Positions 9,666 to 20,345 are shown, counted from the first letter of the stretch. The stretch is 47,766 nt of DNA from Treponema sp. (GCA_024680155.1 JAILCM010000146.1:1-47766), one strand, 5' to 3'. Notes: generated by a model not told the origin, from the sequence alone. Numbers and translations are program-made.

Positions 9666-10730
9666 TTATTTTGAATCCGATAAAATACTCGTATAAATTG
9701 TAGCCATTACCTTCCAATAGCTCTCTGGTATTATATCACCAACTTGCGTGTCTGTATATAGTCCGCGGGCCAATGCCTTATTTTCTACAATAGGAACATC
9801 ATTTTCCTGCGCAAGCCTTCTTATTGTAAATGCAGTTTCGTCTTCGCCTTTTACCGTAACTGTAGGAGATGAATCTGCGACGTTAAAATCATACTTTACA
9901 CCAACAGCAAAATGTGTAGGGTTTGTAATGATTACATCAGATTCTGCAACTGCACGCGGAATATTCTGCTGTAAAAGCTGCATTTGAGCCTGTCTAAGAC
10001 GCCCTTTTACTTCCGGGTCACCTTCGAGTTCTTTATATTCTTCTTTTTGTTCCTGCTTTGTCATTTTCATAGATTCCATGAATTCACGACGCTGCATAAA
10101 ATAATCTATAATAGAAACACCAAGAAAAAAAACTGCAACAATTATAAGAATCTGAGCTGCCATTTTTGCAATTTTGGCAACACCAATCAAAATCTGTCCG
10201 TTTTTTAGAATCATCATAAGCTCGAACATATCTTTTTTTATTAAAAAATATGCAATCACAATAATGACAGCAACTTTTACAATTGATTTTGCAATATTGA
10301 ACAAACCTTTCCCAGAAAAAATCGTCTTTTTAAAATATTCCCCAAAATGCGGAAGGATATTTGAAAATTTTGGTTCAATCGGCTTCCAGCTGAATAAAAA
10401 TCCACGATTTTGAACAATATTTGCAATAAAAGCGGCAACAATGGCAATTCCAGAAAAAGGAAGTACACATTTTAAGAAAAACATGATAAATGCAGTATAC
10501 AAAGAACGGTCGCTCATATCTGGAGACGAGCATTTAGAAAAATAAAATTTATACACATCAATACACTGCCCAAAAATCCATTTTGCAAGAATGTACATTA
10601 ACAGAATACCAAGAAGCAGAATTAAAGCACCACTAACTTCCTGACTTTTAGCGACACGACCTTCTTTACGGGCTTTTTCAAGTTTGTATTCCGACGGTTC
10701 TTCGGTACGTCCTTCATCTTCCGCTGCCAA
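9666..10730 (-). CDS. flhB: Flagellar export switch protein FlhB
   Basis: N-terminal RTEEPSEYKLEKARKEGRVAKSQEVSGA; intact autocleavage motif NPTHFAVGVKYD. Confidence 0.96.
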   Translation of the reverse strand: MAAEDEGRTEEPSEYKLEKARKEGRVAKSQEVSGALILLLGILLMYILAKWIFGQCIDVYKFYFSKCSSPDMSDRSLYTAFIMFFLKCVLPFSGIAIVAAFIANIVQNRGFLFSWKPIEPKFSNILPHFGEYFKKTIFSGKGLFNIAKSIVKVAVIIVIAYFLIKKDMFELMMILKNGQILIGVAKIAKMAAQILIIVAVFFLGVSIIDYFMQRREFMESMKMTKQEQKEEYKELEGDPEVKGRLRQAQMQLLQQNIPRAVAESDVIITNPTHFAVGVKYDFNVADSSPTVTVKGEDETAFTIRRLAQENDVPIVENKALARGLYTDTQVGDIIPESYWKVMATIYTSILSDSK

Positions 10731-11531
10731 TTACATACCTCCGCCAATCTGTACAAAAAAATGTTCCAAATCACTAAAACCAGTAGCAAACGAATTAATA
10801 AAAAAGTCGCAGAGATTTGGAAGAATTGACATAATTATAAAAAATGCCACCAGAATCATAATTGGGAATCCTTCTGAAAGTAAGTTCATCTGAGGAGCCG
10901 CTTTAGAAAGAAGTCCTGTACAAACTGTAATTAAAAGTAAAGTTCCCATTAACGGAAGAGAAATAATCAAAGCATCGGCAAAAAGATTTGAAAGTCCGGA
11001 AAGAAAAAGTTTTACAAGATTTTCCCTGCCTGCAATCAAAGAAAAAACATTTATTGCTGAATAACTTGCCGTAAGTCCCCTGAAAAACAGCATCTGGAAC
11101 CATTTTGTCTGGAAAAAAATTAAAATTGCAATAAAGTTAAAAAACTGTCCCATAAGAGGATTTTCAATTTGAGCAAGAGCATCGTAAGTACTTGCCGCAC
11201 TGAATCCCATCTGGAACGCCGTAAACTGACCTGCAGAACTGAATGCAGAAAAAATTATCGTAATATAAAAACCAAGAATTACGCCGATTAAACCTTCACC
11301 TAAAACTAAAAGGAGGAAAATAAGAGAAAAAGCCCCATCATCACCTAAAAAATTCTGATATTGCGAAAAATCAACAACCGAAAGCAAAAAATAAGCCATA
11401 TATCCTGAAACTGCAATTTTAGCAATTCGCGGAACTGAACGCATAGAAAAAAGCGGAAGGGTCATAATCATCATAAAGCAGCGGGCAAAAATGAGAAGAA
11501 AAACTGGTGCTTTAGATAAAATATAATCCAT
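10731..11531 (-). CDS. fliR: Flagellar export apparatus protein FliR
   Basis: Multi-TM protein with FliR-type segments (PVFLLIFARCFMMIMTLPLFSMRSVPRIAKIAVSGYMAYFLL, GLLSKAAPQMNLLSEGFPIMI); abuts flhB. Confidence 0.93.
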   Translation of the reverse strand: MDYILSKAPVFLLIFARCFMMIMTLPLFSMRSVPRIAKIAVSGYMAYFLLSVVDFSQYQNFLGDDGAFSLIFLLLVLGEGLIGVILGFYITIIFSAFSSAGQFTAFQMGFSAASTYDALAQIENPLMGQFFNFIAILIFFQTKWFQMLFFRGLTASYSAINVFSLIAGRENLVKLFLSGLSNLFADALIISLPLMGTLLLITVCTGLLSKAAPQMNLLSEGFPIMILVAFFIIMSILPNLCDFFINSFATGFSDLEHFFVQIGGGM

Positions 11532-11539
11532 AGGCTACT

Positions 11540-11809
11540 TTATTTTGCAAAATCCGGGATTCGTCTGAACAAAGCTACAGTATATTCACCAAGTTGAGTG
11601 AACATAGTACCACCAAGCAGCGCAATTATAAGAAGTATTACAAGAAGTTTTGGCAAAAATGTAAGTGTCTGCTCCTGAATGGAAGTAACTGCCTGAAAAA
11701 TACCAACTATTAAACCAACAAGAAGAGCAAAGCCAAGAACAGGTCCAATCAATGTTATTACCTGCTGAACGGCATCTCTCATTATTGCAACTACATCACC
11801 AACTGACAT
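11540..11809 (-). CDS. fliQ: Flagellar export apparatus protein FliQ
   Basis: 89 aa, two TM segments, FliQ-type (GPVLGFALLVGLIVGIFQAVTSIQEQTLTFLPKLLVI). Confidence 0.95.
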   Translation of the reverse strand: MSVGDVVAIMRDAVQQVITLIGPVLGFALLVGLIVGIFQAVTSIQEQTLTFLPKLLVILLIIALLGGTMFTQLGEYTVALFRRIPDFAK

Positions 11810-11835
11810 TTATTCCTCCCACACCAAAATCCGTT

Positions 11836-12681
11836 CTAATGTAAAACCGAAACAAAAAGCTGCTGAGTTAATAAGCCCCAGCCATCAACCAGAACGAACA
11901 GAATCAATTTAAACGGCATCGAAATCTGAACCGGCGGAAGCATCATCATACCCATAGACATAAGAATTGACGCAACTACCATATCAATAATGATGAACGG
12001 TATATATAGAAGAACACCTATTTTAAATGCAACTGTAAGTTCATGCAAAATATAAGAAGGAATTAAAATGTAAGTTGGTACATCAGAAGGAACCGTTGGA
12101 GCAGGAAGTTTTGCCATACTCATAAACATTGCAATATAGCCGTTTCCTTTTTTAGCATCGTCTTCCAGCTGTACGAACATCCATTCGCGGATTGGTTTTT
12201 CAACTTCGGTATAAGCTTCGGTAAGCCCAATTGTTCCGTCAGAAAGCGGTTTATAGGCATTTTCGTAAACTTTAGAAATTGTAGGCCACATTACAAAAAT
12301 GGTCATAAAAAAAGCGATTCCATTTAAAACTGCAGTTGGAGGAACCTGCTGCAAAGAAAGAGCACGTTTTATAAAATCAAGTACAATAGAAAAACGCAGA
12401 AAACAAGTTACAAGAATTAAAATGCTTGGTGCAAGAGTTAAAACTGTAAGAATAAGAAGTAATCGAACAGAAAATGCCACTTCACGGCCAGATTGAGGCT
12501 CGGTAATCTGAACGTTAATATTCGGAATTAAGGGCGTAGAAGGAACTTCGGCTTCGCGGATTGAACGGCCCATTTCGGTAATTCCCTGAGCTGAACCGTT
12601 TGGCAAAGTATTCTGCGCATTCAGAAAAGAAAAAAGAGAAAACAATAATCCTGCTAAAACTAACGATTTTTTTATATTCAT
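11836..12681 (-). CDS. fliP: Flagellar export apparatus protein FliP
   Basis: Signal peptide plus FliP core (TCFLRFSIVLDFIKRALSLQQVPPTAVLNGIAFFMTIFVM, IDMVVASILMSMGMMMLPPVQISMPFKLILFVLVDGW). Confidence 0.96.
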   Translation of the reverse strand: MNIKKSLVLAGLLFSLFSFLNAQNTLPNGSAQGITEMGRSIREAEVPSTPLIPNINVQITEPQSGREVAFSVRLLLILTVLTLAPSILILVTCFLRFSIVLDFIKRALSLQQVPPTAVLNGIAFFMTIFVMWPTISKVYENAYKPLSDGTIGLTEAYTEVEKPIREWMFVQLEDDAKKGNGYIAMFMSMAKLPAPTVPSDVPTYILIPSYILHELTVAFKIGVLLYIPFIIIDMVVASILMSMGMMMLPPVQISMPFKLILFVLVDGWGLLTQQLFVSVLH

Positions 12682-12694
12682 CTTCGTATTTCTT

Positions 12695-13342
12695 CTATTT
12701 TAAAAAGCGCGAAATATTATCGACTTTTTTTTCTGTCTCCGAATAAATATTTTTATTAGAACGCGGACCGTTTGGCATAAATTTTTCCAAAACATCTTCA
12801 AATGTCTGCGGCTTTTTTACATTCTGGCGTTTATCAAAATCAAGATTCATTGCCTGAATAAGCTCTGTATCTGTAATTTCACTAAGAAGATTTATACTTC
12901 CGTCGGTAACGCCAATTAAATAACCTTTATCAAGAAGAGTCACAACTTCAACTGATTTTCCAGGTCCAAGCGGCAATGTAGAAACACGGCGCAAATAATC
13001 ATCATCACTTTTTGCAATTTTACCTTTACGCTTGAAAAACCACATGATTGCATAAATTGCCGCAACCACAAGAATAAGAAAAACAATTACTTTTATTAAA
13101 GTTGGAACTATAGAACGACGCTCACCATTTGAAGTATAAACAGAAGATTCGGTAGAAGAATTAAACCAATCAGTATTATTTTCTGAAAAACCGTTTATGC
13201 CGGGAGCTTCAACAACAGAATTAGAAGCTGCAACATCCGAAGCTCCAGTCTGAACATTCTGAGCAGTATCTTGAGAATAAAAATATGAAACTGCAGCCAT
13301 CATAAAAATGACAGCCGCTATAATTTTTTTGAACCTATACAA
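12695..13342 (-). CDS. fliO: Flagellar biosynthesis protein FliO/FliZ-like
   Basis: Signal peptide, single TM (IVPTLIKVIVFLILVVAAIYAIMWFFKRKG), FliO-like VSTLPLGPGKSVEVVTLLDKGYLIGVTDGSINLLSEI; upstream of fliP. Confidence 0.82.
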   Translation of the reverse strand: MYRFKKIIAAVIFMMAAVSYFYSQDTAQNVQTGASDVAASNSVVEAPGINGFSENNTDWFNSSTESSVYTSNGERRSIVPTLIKVIVFLILVVAAIYAIMWFFKRKGKIAKSDDDYLRRVSTLPLGPGKSVEVVTLLDKGYLIGVTDGSINLLSEITDTELIQAMNLDFDKRQNVKKPQTFEDVLEKFMPNGPRSNKNIYSETEKKVDNISRFLK

Positions 13343-13372
13343 TTTTTCCCCACCCTAAAAATTGCACTTTAT

Positions 13373-14629
13373 TTAGCTTAATTCATTAACGCGTTCAATT
13401 GGAGAAAGAATTTCAGTTACACGAACACCAAAGTTTTCATCAATAACTACAACTTCCCCTTTTGCAATCGCTTTATGATTTACAAGAATGTCTACAGGTT
13501 CACCGGCAAGTTTATCCAACTCGATGATGGTACCTTCACCCATTCCAAGAATATCCTTAATTGATTTTTTAGTACGACCAAGTTCTACGGTCATCTCCAT
13601 GAATACGTCCATAATAAGGCTGATGTTGCCCTGTTCGGTTGGAGTCATATTCGTTTGAAGATTTGGGAACTGGAGCTGCTGAACGTTTGGAACATTCATT
13701 CCCATATTAACGCCCATATTAGCCGGCATTCCCATACCGCCCATGTTCATCCCCATTCCACCGGCAGGCATTCCCATACCCATCATCTGCTGGTTAGGCA
13801 TTCCACCCATAGCGCCCATACCACCCATCTGATTAGGCATTCCGCCACCCATCTGGCCCATACCCATTCCGGTGTTCATTCCGCCCATTGCTCCACCCAT
13901 AGGCGAATTCATATTCATTCCGCCGCCCATACCAGGCATTTCGGTCATTCCAACTGGAGAACCAAGTTCTTCTGGAGCATCTGCAACACCAAGAGCATTA
14001 CAGATTTTTTCCGCAACTTCACCACCCATACATTCCCAAACTGTATAAGCAGCACCATCCAATGTAAGTGGATAAGAAGAAAGAACAAAATTTCCCTGAG
14101 GGAACATTACCATTGCTTTTGATTCATTTACACTTTCGGGTGTAGCATAAGCAAGACCAGGCAATTTTCCACTCTGATCAAGAACATTAATTTGAGCACT
14201 AATATGAGTAGCAATAATTTCGGAAACAACAGAAAGAACCATATCATCAACTTCTGTTGCTTCTTCAGAATTAACTAAAGCAAAAAGTTTAAGCGCAAAA
14301 TCGGTAGAAAGAAGATAAAGATGACTACCTTTAATTCCCTGATTGTAATCAGCACTAACACCAACTACAACTTCTGGCAAACGGGCAAGAACTTTATCTC
14401 TATCAACTTCTTCTACAACAGGATTATCAACTGTAAAAGATGCACCCGTATATTTATTGACATTTTCTTCCAGTTTAGGTTTTAAATCATCCGCCAGTTT
14501 CTGCAATGTAGGGATATCAATATGGTAACTTGGACCATTACCAACATGTCCCGATGAATTCAATCCATCGATTGCAACTCCAGAAAGCAAAGCATCAATT
14601 TCGTCTTGTGAGATAGCACCATCACTCAT
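13373..14629 (-). CDS. fliY: Flagellar motor switch protein FliY (CheC-like region plus C-terminal FliN domain) with a long Met/Gly-rich linker
   Basis: N-terminal [18 protein letters not shown]-terminal SpoA/FliN domain ([73 protein letters not shown]); internal low-complexity [23 protein letters not shown]. Confidence 0.93.
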   Translation of the reverse strand: MSDGAISQDEIDALLSGVAIDGLNSSGHVGNGPSYHIDIPTLQKLADDLKPKLEENVNKYTGASFTVDNPVVEEVDRDKVLARLPEVVVGVSADYNQGIKGSHLYLLSTDFALKLFALVNSEEATEVDDMVLSVVSEIIATHISAQINVLDQSGKLPGLAYATPESVNESKAMVMFPQGNFVLSSYPLTLDGAAYTVWECMGGEVAEKICNALGVADAPEELGSPVGMTEMPGMGGGMNMNSPMGGAMGGMNTGMGMGQMGGGMPNQMGGMGAMGGMPNQQMMGMGMPAGGMGMNMGGMGMPANMGVNMGMNVPNVQQLQFPNLQTNMTPTEQGNISLIMDVFMEMTVELGRTKKSIKDILGMGEGTIIELDKLAGEPVDILVNHKAIAKGEVVVIDENFGVRVTEILSPIERVNELS

Positions 14630-15659
14630 AGGTTTCGTCTCCTTCTACGGATAATTCTTCAAATTCTTCAGCATCCTCATCTTCAAGCTTTCCGGTAATT
14701 TGAACGGCCATTTTCTTACCTACAACACCAGGCTGACAATAAAATTTCTTTTTACTGCCTACACTTAAAGTTAAAGGATCTCCAACTTTTATACTCGAAA
14801 GACGTACTACATCACCGACACGCAATGATAAAACATCTCTAATTGGCAAATTAATTGTTCCAATATCAGCAACAACATCCATATCAACAGATGAAAGCTG
14901 ATTTTTAATTGTTCCCAAATACTGTGTAGTTGAACTTCGTCTAACAGAAGAAAACCAGAACTGGGATGAAAGTTTAGATACAATCGGCTCAATAGTAAGA
15001 TAAGGAATACAAAAGTTCATCATTCCTTCTTCTTCACCGACTTTAGTTTCCAAAGTTACAAGAACGACCATTTCTGTTGGTGGTACAATCTGTGCAAACT
15101 GAGGATTTGTTTCAATCTGAGCAAAACGAGGTCGTAAATCGATTACCTGTGTCCATGCTTCACGCATATTTGCAAGAATACGTACGATAACACCTTCCAT
15201 TACTTCCTGCTCAATATCGGTAAGGTCGCGGTTTTTATTTCCAGAAGTTGCACCACGTCCACCAAAAAGACGGTCAATCATACAGAAAGTGATTGCAGGG
15301 TCAATTTCCAATACGGCATTTCCTTTTAGAGGATCCATATTGATCACGGCAAGAGTTGTAGGTGTTGGAATAGAACGAATAAATTCCTCGTAAGTAAGCT
15401 GATCTACAGAAGCAACGTGTACATGAACCAAAGAACGAAGCTGTGCAGAAAGAGAAGTCGTTGTTAAACGCGCAAAAGTTTCGTGCATATTCGAAACTGT
15501 ACGAAGCTGTTCCTTTGAGAATTTATCTGGTCGCTTAAAATCGTAAATCTTTATTTTTCGCTGGCTTGAAACCGGCTTAAAGTCATCTGCCTCCGTATCA
15601 CCGGAACTGATGGCACTAAGAAGCTGGTCAATTTCGTCCTGCGACAGAACCTCGTTCAT
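14622..15659 (-). CDS. fliM: Flagellar motor switch protein FliM
   Basis: [59 protein letters not shown]. Confidence 0.96.
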   Translation of the reverse strand: MNEVLSQDEIDQLLSAISSGDTEADDFKPVSSQRKIKIYDFKRPDKFSKEQLRTVSNMHETFARLTTTSLSAQLRSLVHVHVASVDQLTYEEFIRSIPTPTTLAVINMDPLKGNAVLEIDPAITFCMIDRLFGGRGATSGNKNRDLTDIEQEVMEGVIVRILANMREAWTQVIDLRPRFAQIETNPQFAQIVPPTEMVVLVTLETKVGEEEGMMNFCIPYLTIEPIVSKLSSQFWFSSVRRSSTTQYLGTIKNQLSSVDMDVVADIGTINLPIRDVLSLRVGDVVRLSSIKVGDPLTLSVGSKKKFYCQPGVVGKKMAVQITGKLEDEDAEEFEELSVEGDETYE

Positions 15660-15675
15660 TTACTTTCCACCTTAC

Positions 15676-16236
15676 CTAGTTCGGATCTACAACGCTAAGT
15701 TCATCAAAACTTACTGCGCGTATTTTTGAACCACTCAAAACTTTATCATTTATACCATTACGAATTTCCATCTGGAATTTTTCTTCGTTATTTGCATTTT
15801 TTAATTCAGAAGCTGTTTTTCCGCGGAAATATCGTCTTAAAAATTCCTTAATCTCTACTGAACGGGATGTAATTTCGGTAGAAGTAGCTTTATCATCTTT
15901 TTTATAGCCAAGGAATACATTTACACGTACAGTTGCAGCAGGTTCATCGCTGGTAAAAGTCTGAATTGTACCGATAGATTTATACCAGTCGTAAGTTTCA
16001 CGCTGACCGGAAGTATAATCTTCTGTAGCAATACCAACGCTCTGATTTTTTGACTGATTATGATTATTTATAGAAATTGCAACGATTACAATTGTGATTA
16101 CAACAATAATTGCCGCTACACCAATGATAATCCATTTAAGCATACCGGTAATCAAGTTTTTTATACCGCCACCCTTTTTCGCAGGTGCTGCAGCTCCGCC
16201 CTCGTCACCAAGGTCCAAGTCGTCATTGTCTGCCAT
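15676..16236 (-). CDS. fliL: Flagellar basal-body associated protein FliL
   Basis: Single N-terminal TM followed by FliL domain; position between motB and fliM. Confidence 0.88.
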   Translation of the reverse strand: MADNDDLDLGDEGGAAAPAKKGGGIKNLITGMLKWIIIGVAAIIVVITIVIVAISINNHNQSKNQSVGIATEDYTSGQRETYDWYKSIGTIQTFTSDEPAATVRVNVFLGYKKDDKATSTEITSRSVEIKEFLRRYFRGKTASELKNANNEEKFQMEIRNGINDKVLSGSKIRAVSFDELSVVDPN

Positions 16237-16269
16237 ATCCCCTCCAGCAAAACATATTATATGATAACA

Positions 16270-16998
16270 TTAAAAATGTCCTTCGTCTAGAATAATTATA
16301 TCTACACGTCTGTTATATGCCCGTCCTTCTTCCGTTTCATTCGGGAATTTTGGTCTGGTATCAGCATATCCCGCAATAGAAAATTGACTTTCATTTACTC
16401 CATAATCGGCAAGATAATGAAGAACATTAACAGCTCTTGTAGCAGATAATTCCCAATTACTAGGAAATTTTGAATCTATAGAAACAGGCGTATTATCGGT
16501 ATGCCCTTCTATTCTAAAACGACGGTCTTTTAATTCATCAGAACGGAAAAATTCAGAAAGTCTGAGCAAAGTTTCGCGGGTATCGTTAATATTTAAATCC
16601 GCACTTCCCTGTTCAAAAAAATTATCAGAAAGAAGCGTGATTATAAGTCCACGTTCATCACTTGTAAGCGTAATTCTGTTTGATTTAACATCTGGAGCAA
16701 ACAAACTTACAGCCTTCTTTTTTGCAAGACCAAGTGATTTACCTTTTTCCAAAGATGGCAGAGAATTTATGTTATTTCCCAAATCCGCAAGCTTACCTGC
16801 CGAAAGTGACATACCACCAGATGTAGTTTCTGATTCAGACATCTGGAGACTCTGCGTAATGGTTGCAAGCATCGTAGGATCAACTTCCGACGGATTGTAA
16901 AGCATTACGAAGAAGCAGAGCATTAATGTAATCATGTCACCATAGGTACCCATCCAGGCTGCGGATGGTTTTTCAGGTGCCTTACTTTTTCTTCCCAT
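16270..16998 (-). CDS. motB: Flagellar stator protein MotB
   Basis: TM segment with conserved Asp ([28 protein letters not shown]) and OmpA-like peptidoglycan-binding domain ([12 protein letters not shown]...[16 protein letters not shown]...GYADTRP). Confidence 0.95.
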   Translation of the reverse strand: MGRKSKAPEKPSAAWMGTYGDMITLMLCFFVMLYNPSEVDPTMLATITQSLQMSESETTSGGMSLSAGKLADLGNNINSLPSLEKGKSLGLAKKKAVSLFAPDVKSNRITLTSDERGLIITLLSDNFFEQGSADLNINDTRETLLRLSEFFRSDELKDRRFRIEGHTDNTPVSIDSKFPSNWELSATRAVNVLHYLADYGVNESQFSIAGYADTRPKFPNETEEGRAYNRRVDIIILDEGHF

Positions 16999-17059
16999 TC
17001 TATCTTCCTATTTTTTCTTCCATATAAAAGTACAAATTCAACAAATCAGACTAAAAAAC

Positions 17060-17842
17060 TTAGTCTTTAAGAACATCAGCTTCAATTGCCTTTCTTGTAA
17101 CAGGGTCAAGATAAGTAAGAAGCTTCTGAGCCATAATACGAGGGTTTTCACCGGCCTGAATTGCAAGTACACCTTCGATAATCATTTCTTTTGAACGCAT
17201 CTCCTGTGAGTTATGTGCCGCAAGTTTTGTAGAGAACGGTGTAATCAACCAGTTGGCCATCATAGAACCGTACAATGTTGTAATCAACGCAACGGCCATG
17301 TTAGGACCAAGGGATGACTTATCTTCCAAGTTGTTCAACATACCAATAAGACCAAGTACGGTACCCATCATACCAAAACCTGGTGCAAATCCGGCCCAGG
17401 CATTAATAAGACCAATCCAGTCCATATGACGTGCTTCTACCTGGTTCATTTCGTTTTCCATAATTGCACGGATAATATTTCCATCCGTACCATCAACTAC
17501 AAGACGCAAGCCCATTTTCATAAAATCATCTTCCAAATCGTCAAGACCATCTTCCAAAGCAAGAATACCTTCACGACGAGCCTTTTCTGAAAGAGCCTGC
17601 ATATTTATTACAATATTTTTTTCACCAAAATCAGGAACTTTAAACGCTCTCATCATAACTTTGAACATTCCGAGCGCCTTTTTAAGAGGAGCCGCAATAA
17701 ACATTGCAAAATAAGAACCACCGATTGTCATGAATACAGATGGAATATCGATAATTCCACCCAATGTACCACCTGATGTCAATACAGACATGACGATCAT
17801 GGCTGCACCACCGACAATACCAATTATACTTGCTATATCCAT
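17060..17842 (-). CDS. motA: Flagellar stator protein MotA
   Basis: MotA signature (GLINAWAGFAPGFGMMGTVLGLIGMLNNL, VALITTLYGSMMANWLITPFSTKL). Confidence 0.96.
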   Translation of the reverse strand: MDIASIIGIVGGAAMIVMSVLTSGGTLGGIIDIPSVFMTIGGSYFAMFIAAPLKKALGMFKVMMRAFKVPDFGEKNIVINMQALSEKARREGILALEDGLDDLEDDFMKMGLRLVVDGTDGNIIRAIMENEMNQVEARHMDWIGLINAWAGFAPGFGMMGTVLGLIGMLNNLEDKSSLGPNMAVALITTLYGSMMANWLITPFSTKLAAHNSQEMRSKEMIIEGVLAIQAGENPRIMAQKLLTYLDPVTRKAIEADVLKD

Positions 17843-17843
17843 A

Positions 17844-18044
17844 CTACAAGACCTCTTGCTTATCTATACCAATTTGTTTACGGTATTCAATTATTTTTTT
17901 AGTTATATCTTGGGGAGAATTTTTGACAACGATTTTACGCCCCGACAGCAATGTTAATGTCAGGTCAGGATTTGATTCCATACTTTCTATCATGTGCGGA
18001 TTCACCCAATAATTTTTCCCATCTAACCGCGTTACTTCAATCAT
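17844..18044 (-). CDS. flbD: FlbD-family flagellar protein
   Basis: 66 aa: MIEVTRLDGKNYWVNPHMIESMESNPDLTLTLLSGRKIVVKNSPQDITKKIIEYRKQIG. Confidence 0.92.
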   Translation of the reverse strand: MIEVTRLDGKNYWVNPHMIESMESNPDLTLTLLSGRKIVVKNSPQDITKKIIEYRKQIGIDKQEVL

Positions 18045-18083
18045 TATTCATCCACTTATTATAATGAATTTAAAGTCCTTTTT

Positions 18084-18111
18084 ATTATAACCGATTTTTT
18101 TAATATTTCAA
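18084..18111 (-). promoter_or_regulatory. Predicted sigma-70-type promoter for the flagellar operon: TTGAAA - 16 nt - TATAAT (minus strand)
   Basis: Plus-strand complements: TTTCAA at 18106-18111 (-35) and ATTATA at 18084-18089 (-10), about 40 nt upstream of flbD. Confidence 0.6.
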
Positions 18112-18243
18112 TAAATATATTTAAATTTTAGTTAATAAATATATCTAAAATCCTATACGATAATTTTACGTTATTACGATTTTTTTTATTTTACTGTTTT
18201 CCCAAGTTGAATATAATATTAGTATCAAAATACAGGACATATT

Positions 18244-18969
18244 ATGAAAGAAAAAAAACTTACACCTTTTATTTACGTTATTGAAGATGAAGAATCAATT
18301 TCAAAACTTGTATGCATGTATCTGTCCAAATCGGAGATGGAAACAAAAGCATTTATTACAGCTGAGGAAGCACTCGAGGATTTAAAAAATAATGCTCGTC
18401 CGGACCTTATTATTCTAGACTTGAATCTTCCGGGAATGAGTGGTTTTGAATTTCTGGAGCAATATAGAAAAGAATTTGACAAAGCAATTCCAGTAATTAT
18501 CCTTTCTGCACGTGACGCTGATGAAGACATTATAAAAGGACTTGGATTTGGTGCTGATGAATTTGTTACAAAACCATTTTCACCAAGCGTTCTTGTTGCA
18601 CGTGTAAAAGCAAACCTTCGCCGTCAGGTTTTTGCATCTGCTAAAGCTGAAGAATCAATTACTTTTGATGATTACACACTTTTACTCAATAGCTGCGTTC
18701 TTAAAAAAGGCACACACAAGGTTCCTCTTTCTTCAAAAGAATACGAAGTTCTTGAATATCTGCTTAAACACGCAGGCGAAACCCTTTCTCCAGAAAAAAT
18801 TTATTCAGACGTATGGAAAGTTCAATTTGGTGATGTAACAGCAGTTGCAGTATACATTCAAAGATTGCGCAAAAAGATTGAAAGCGGCGAAAAAACGTAC
18901 ATCAAAACTGAATTTGGAAAGGGTTATATTTTTAACAAAGAATGCGTATCGCTTAACAATAGCAAATGA
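18244..18969 (+). CDS. OmpR/PhoB-family DNA-binding response regulator
   Basis: Receiver domain (VIEDEESI, LIILDLNLPGMSGFEFLE, KPFSPSVLVARVKANLRR) and winged-helix DNA-binding domain; SD AGGA before ATG. Confidence 0.95.
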   Translation: MKEKKLTPFIYVIEDEESISKLVCMYLSKSEMETKAFITAEEALEDLKNNARPDLIILDLNLPGMSGFEFLEQYRKEFDKAIPVIILSARDADEDIIKGLGFGADEFVTKPFSPSVLVARVKANLRRQVFASAKAEESITFDDYTLLLNSCVLKKGTHKVPLSSKEYEVLEYLLKHAGETLSPEKIYSDVWKVQFGDVTAVAVYIQRLRKKIESGEKTYIKTEFGKGYIFNKECVSLNNSK

Positions 18970-20330
18970 CAATAAAGAAACAATTTATACTTCTGGCTGG
19001 GCTTATCATTACAATTCCGGTTCTCTGTGTTCTATATATATGTGTTCATCATTATATTCATTCCCCTTCAAGATTGATTATAAAAGGACCGGATGAAATA
19101 AGTCATCTTGATAAATATAATTTTTCGGCAAATGACAGAGAAGCTATTTCAAGATTAATGAAAAGCATACCACCAAATGTAGATTATCTTCTTATTGACA
19201 ACGATTACAATATCATTTATTCAAAAATTCCAGAACTTCCGGCTTCTACAAAGATTCCGCCGCAATCATTCTGGATTACAATGCGCGACACTTCTGAAAA
19301 TTTTATCTATCAGGCATCTTCTATAAATATTGAAGGTAAAACAATTTATTTAGTTTCTAGAATTCAAAAAGAACCGCCGCATGATAGACCAAGAAAAGAA
19401 GGACCTCAATCTTTTGCACCAGTTCTTATCGAAATTCTGGTTATTGTTGTAGTATTCTGCGTTGCCCTGCTCATTCTTATTTTTTCAAATATTTCAAAAT
19501 CAATTACAGATTTGGAAAACAAGACCCAATCAATTGCAGACGGAAATTTAGAAGAAAAACTTGAAATAAAAGATTTAGCAAGCAACGAAATAACTTCTAT
19601 AACCGAAAGTCTTGAAAAAATGAGAATTTCCTTACTGGAAGCTCAAAATCAAAAGAACAAATTTATTATGGGAATAAGCCACGACTTAAGAACTCCAGTT
19701 GCAATTATAAAAGGTTATACAGAAGCTTTGTCAGATGGCGTTATTACCAAAAAGAAAGAAGTAAAAAACACTTATGAACTGATTATGACTAAGGCTTCGC
19801 AGCTTGAATCAATGATTGATACGCTTATAAACTTTATGAAGCTGAACAACACAGAAATAAGACAGAATTTTGCACCTGAATCTATTACAAAACTGATTAA
19901 AAATTTTGCAAAAGAATGTGAATTTACTGCAAATGTATTTAAACGTGACATAAAATGCGAGATTGATTTGACTGAAGATATTTTAATTCCAATGGATATT
20001 CAGTTTGCAACACGCGCTTTTGAAAATATTTTTAACAATGCACTGCGTTATACAAGAGAAAACGATTCTATTATAATCCGTTCATTGCAAAAAAATAATA
20101 ATATTTATTTTTCAATTGAAGACACAGGAATTGGAATTGATGAAAATGATTTAGAAAACATATTCAATCTTTTCTACCGCGGAACAAACTCTCGGCGGGA
20201 AGCTGGAATGGGAATTGGACTTTCGGTTGTAAAAAATATTGTTGAAACTCACGGCTGGACAATTGATGTAAAATCTAAAAAAGATCAGGGAACCTGTTTT
20301 ACAATTACAATTCCAATCAATAAAAAATAA
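18966..20330 (+). CDS. Sensor histidine kinase (TM-sensor-TM-HAMP-HisKA-HATPase)
   Basis: ATGA overlap with the response regulator; H-box MGISHDLRTPVAIIKGYTEAL, N-box FENIFNNALRYT, G-box DTGIGIDENDLENIFNLFYR, GMGIGLSVVKNIVETHGW. Confidence 0.95.
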   Translation: MTIKKQFILLAGLIITIPVLCVLYICVHHYIHSPSRLIIKGPDEISHLDKYNFSANDREAISRLMKSIPPNVDYLLIDNDYNIIYSKIPELPASTKIPPQSFWITMRDTSENFIYQASSINIEGKTIYLVSRIQKEPPHDRPRKEGPQSFAPVLIEILVIVVVFCVALLILIFSNISKSITDLENKTQSIADGNLEEKLEIKDLASNEITSITESLEKMRISLLEAQNQKNKFIMGISHDLRTPVAIIKGYTEALSDGVITKKKEVKNTYELIMTKASQLESMIDTLINFMKLNNTEIRQNFAPESITKLIKNFAKECEFTANVFKRDIKCEIDLTEDILIPMDIQFATRAFENIFNNALRYTRENDSIIIRSLQKNNNIYFSIEDTGIGIDENDLENIFNLFYRGTNSRREAGMGIGLSVVKNIVETHGWTIDVKSKKDQGTCFTITIPINKK

Positions 20331-20331
20331 T

Positions 20332-20345
20332 TTTTTAGCTAAAAA
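20332..20345. terminator. Possible AT-rich palindromic terminator element between convergent genes (TTTTTAGCTAAAAA)
   Basis: Perfect 14-bp palindrome between the stops of the histidine kinase and hemW, adjacent to an 8-bp palindrome GTCGCGAC (20347-20354). Confidence 0.3.

Noticed and set aside
13655-14122. 155-aa His-rich plus-strand ORF
   Set aside because: Exact antisense of the Met/Gly-rich fliY linker: ATG-GGN codons read in reverse give CAT/CCN-type codons, producing artificial His-rich sequence. No SD, and fliY is clearly the real gene.
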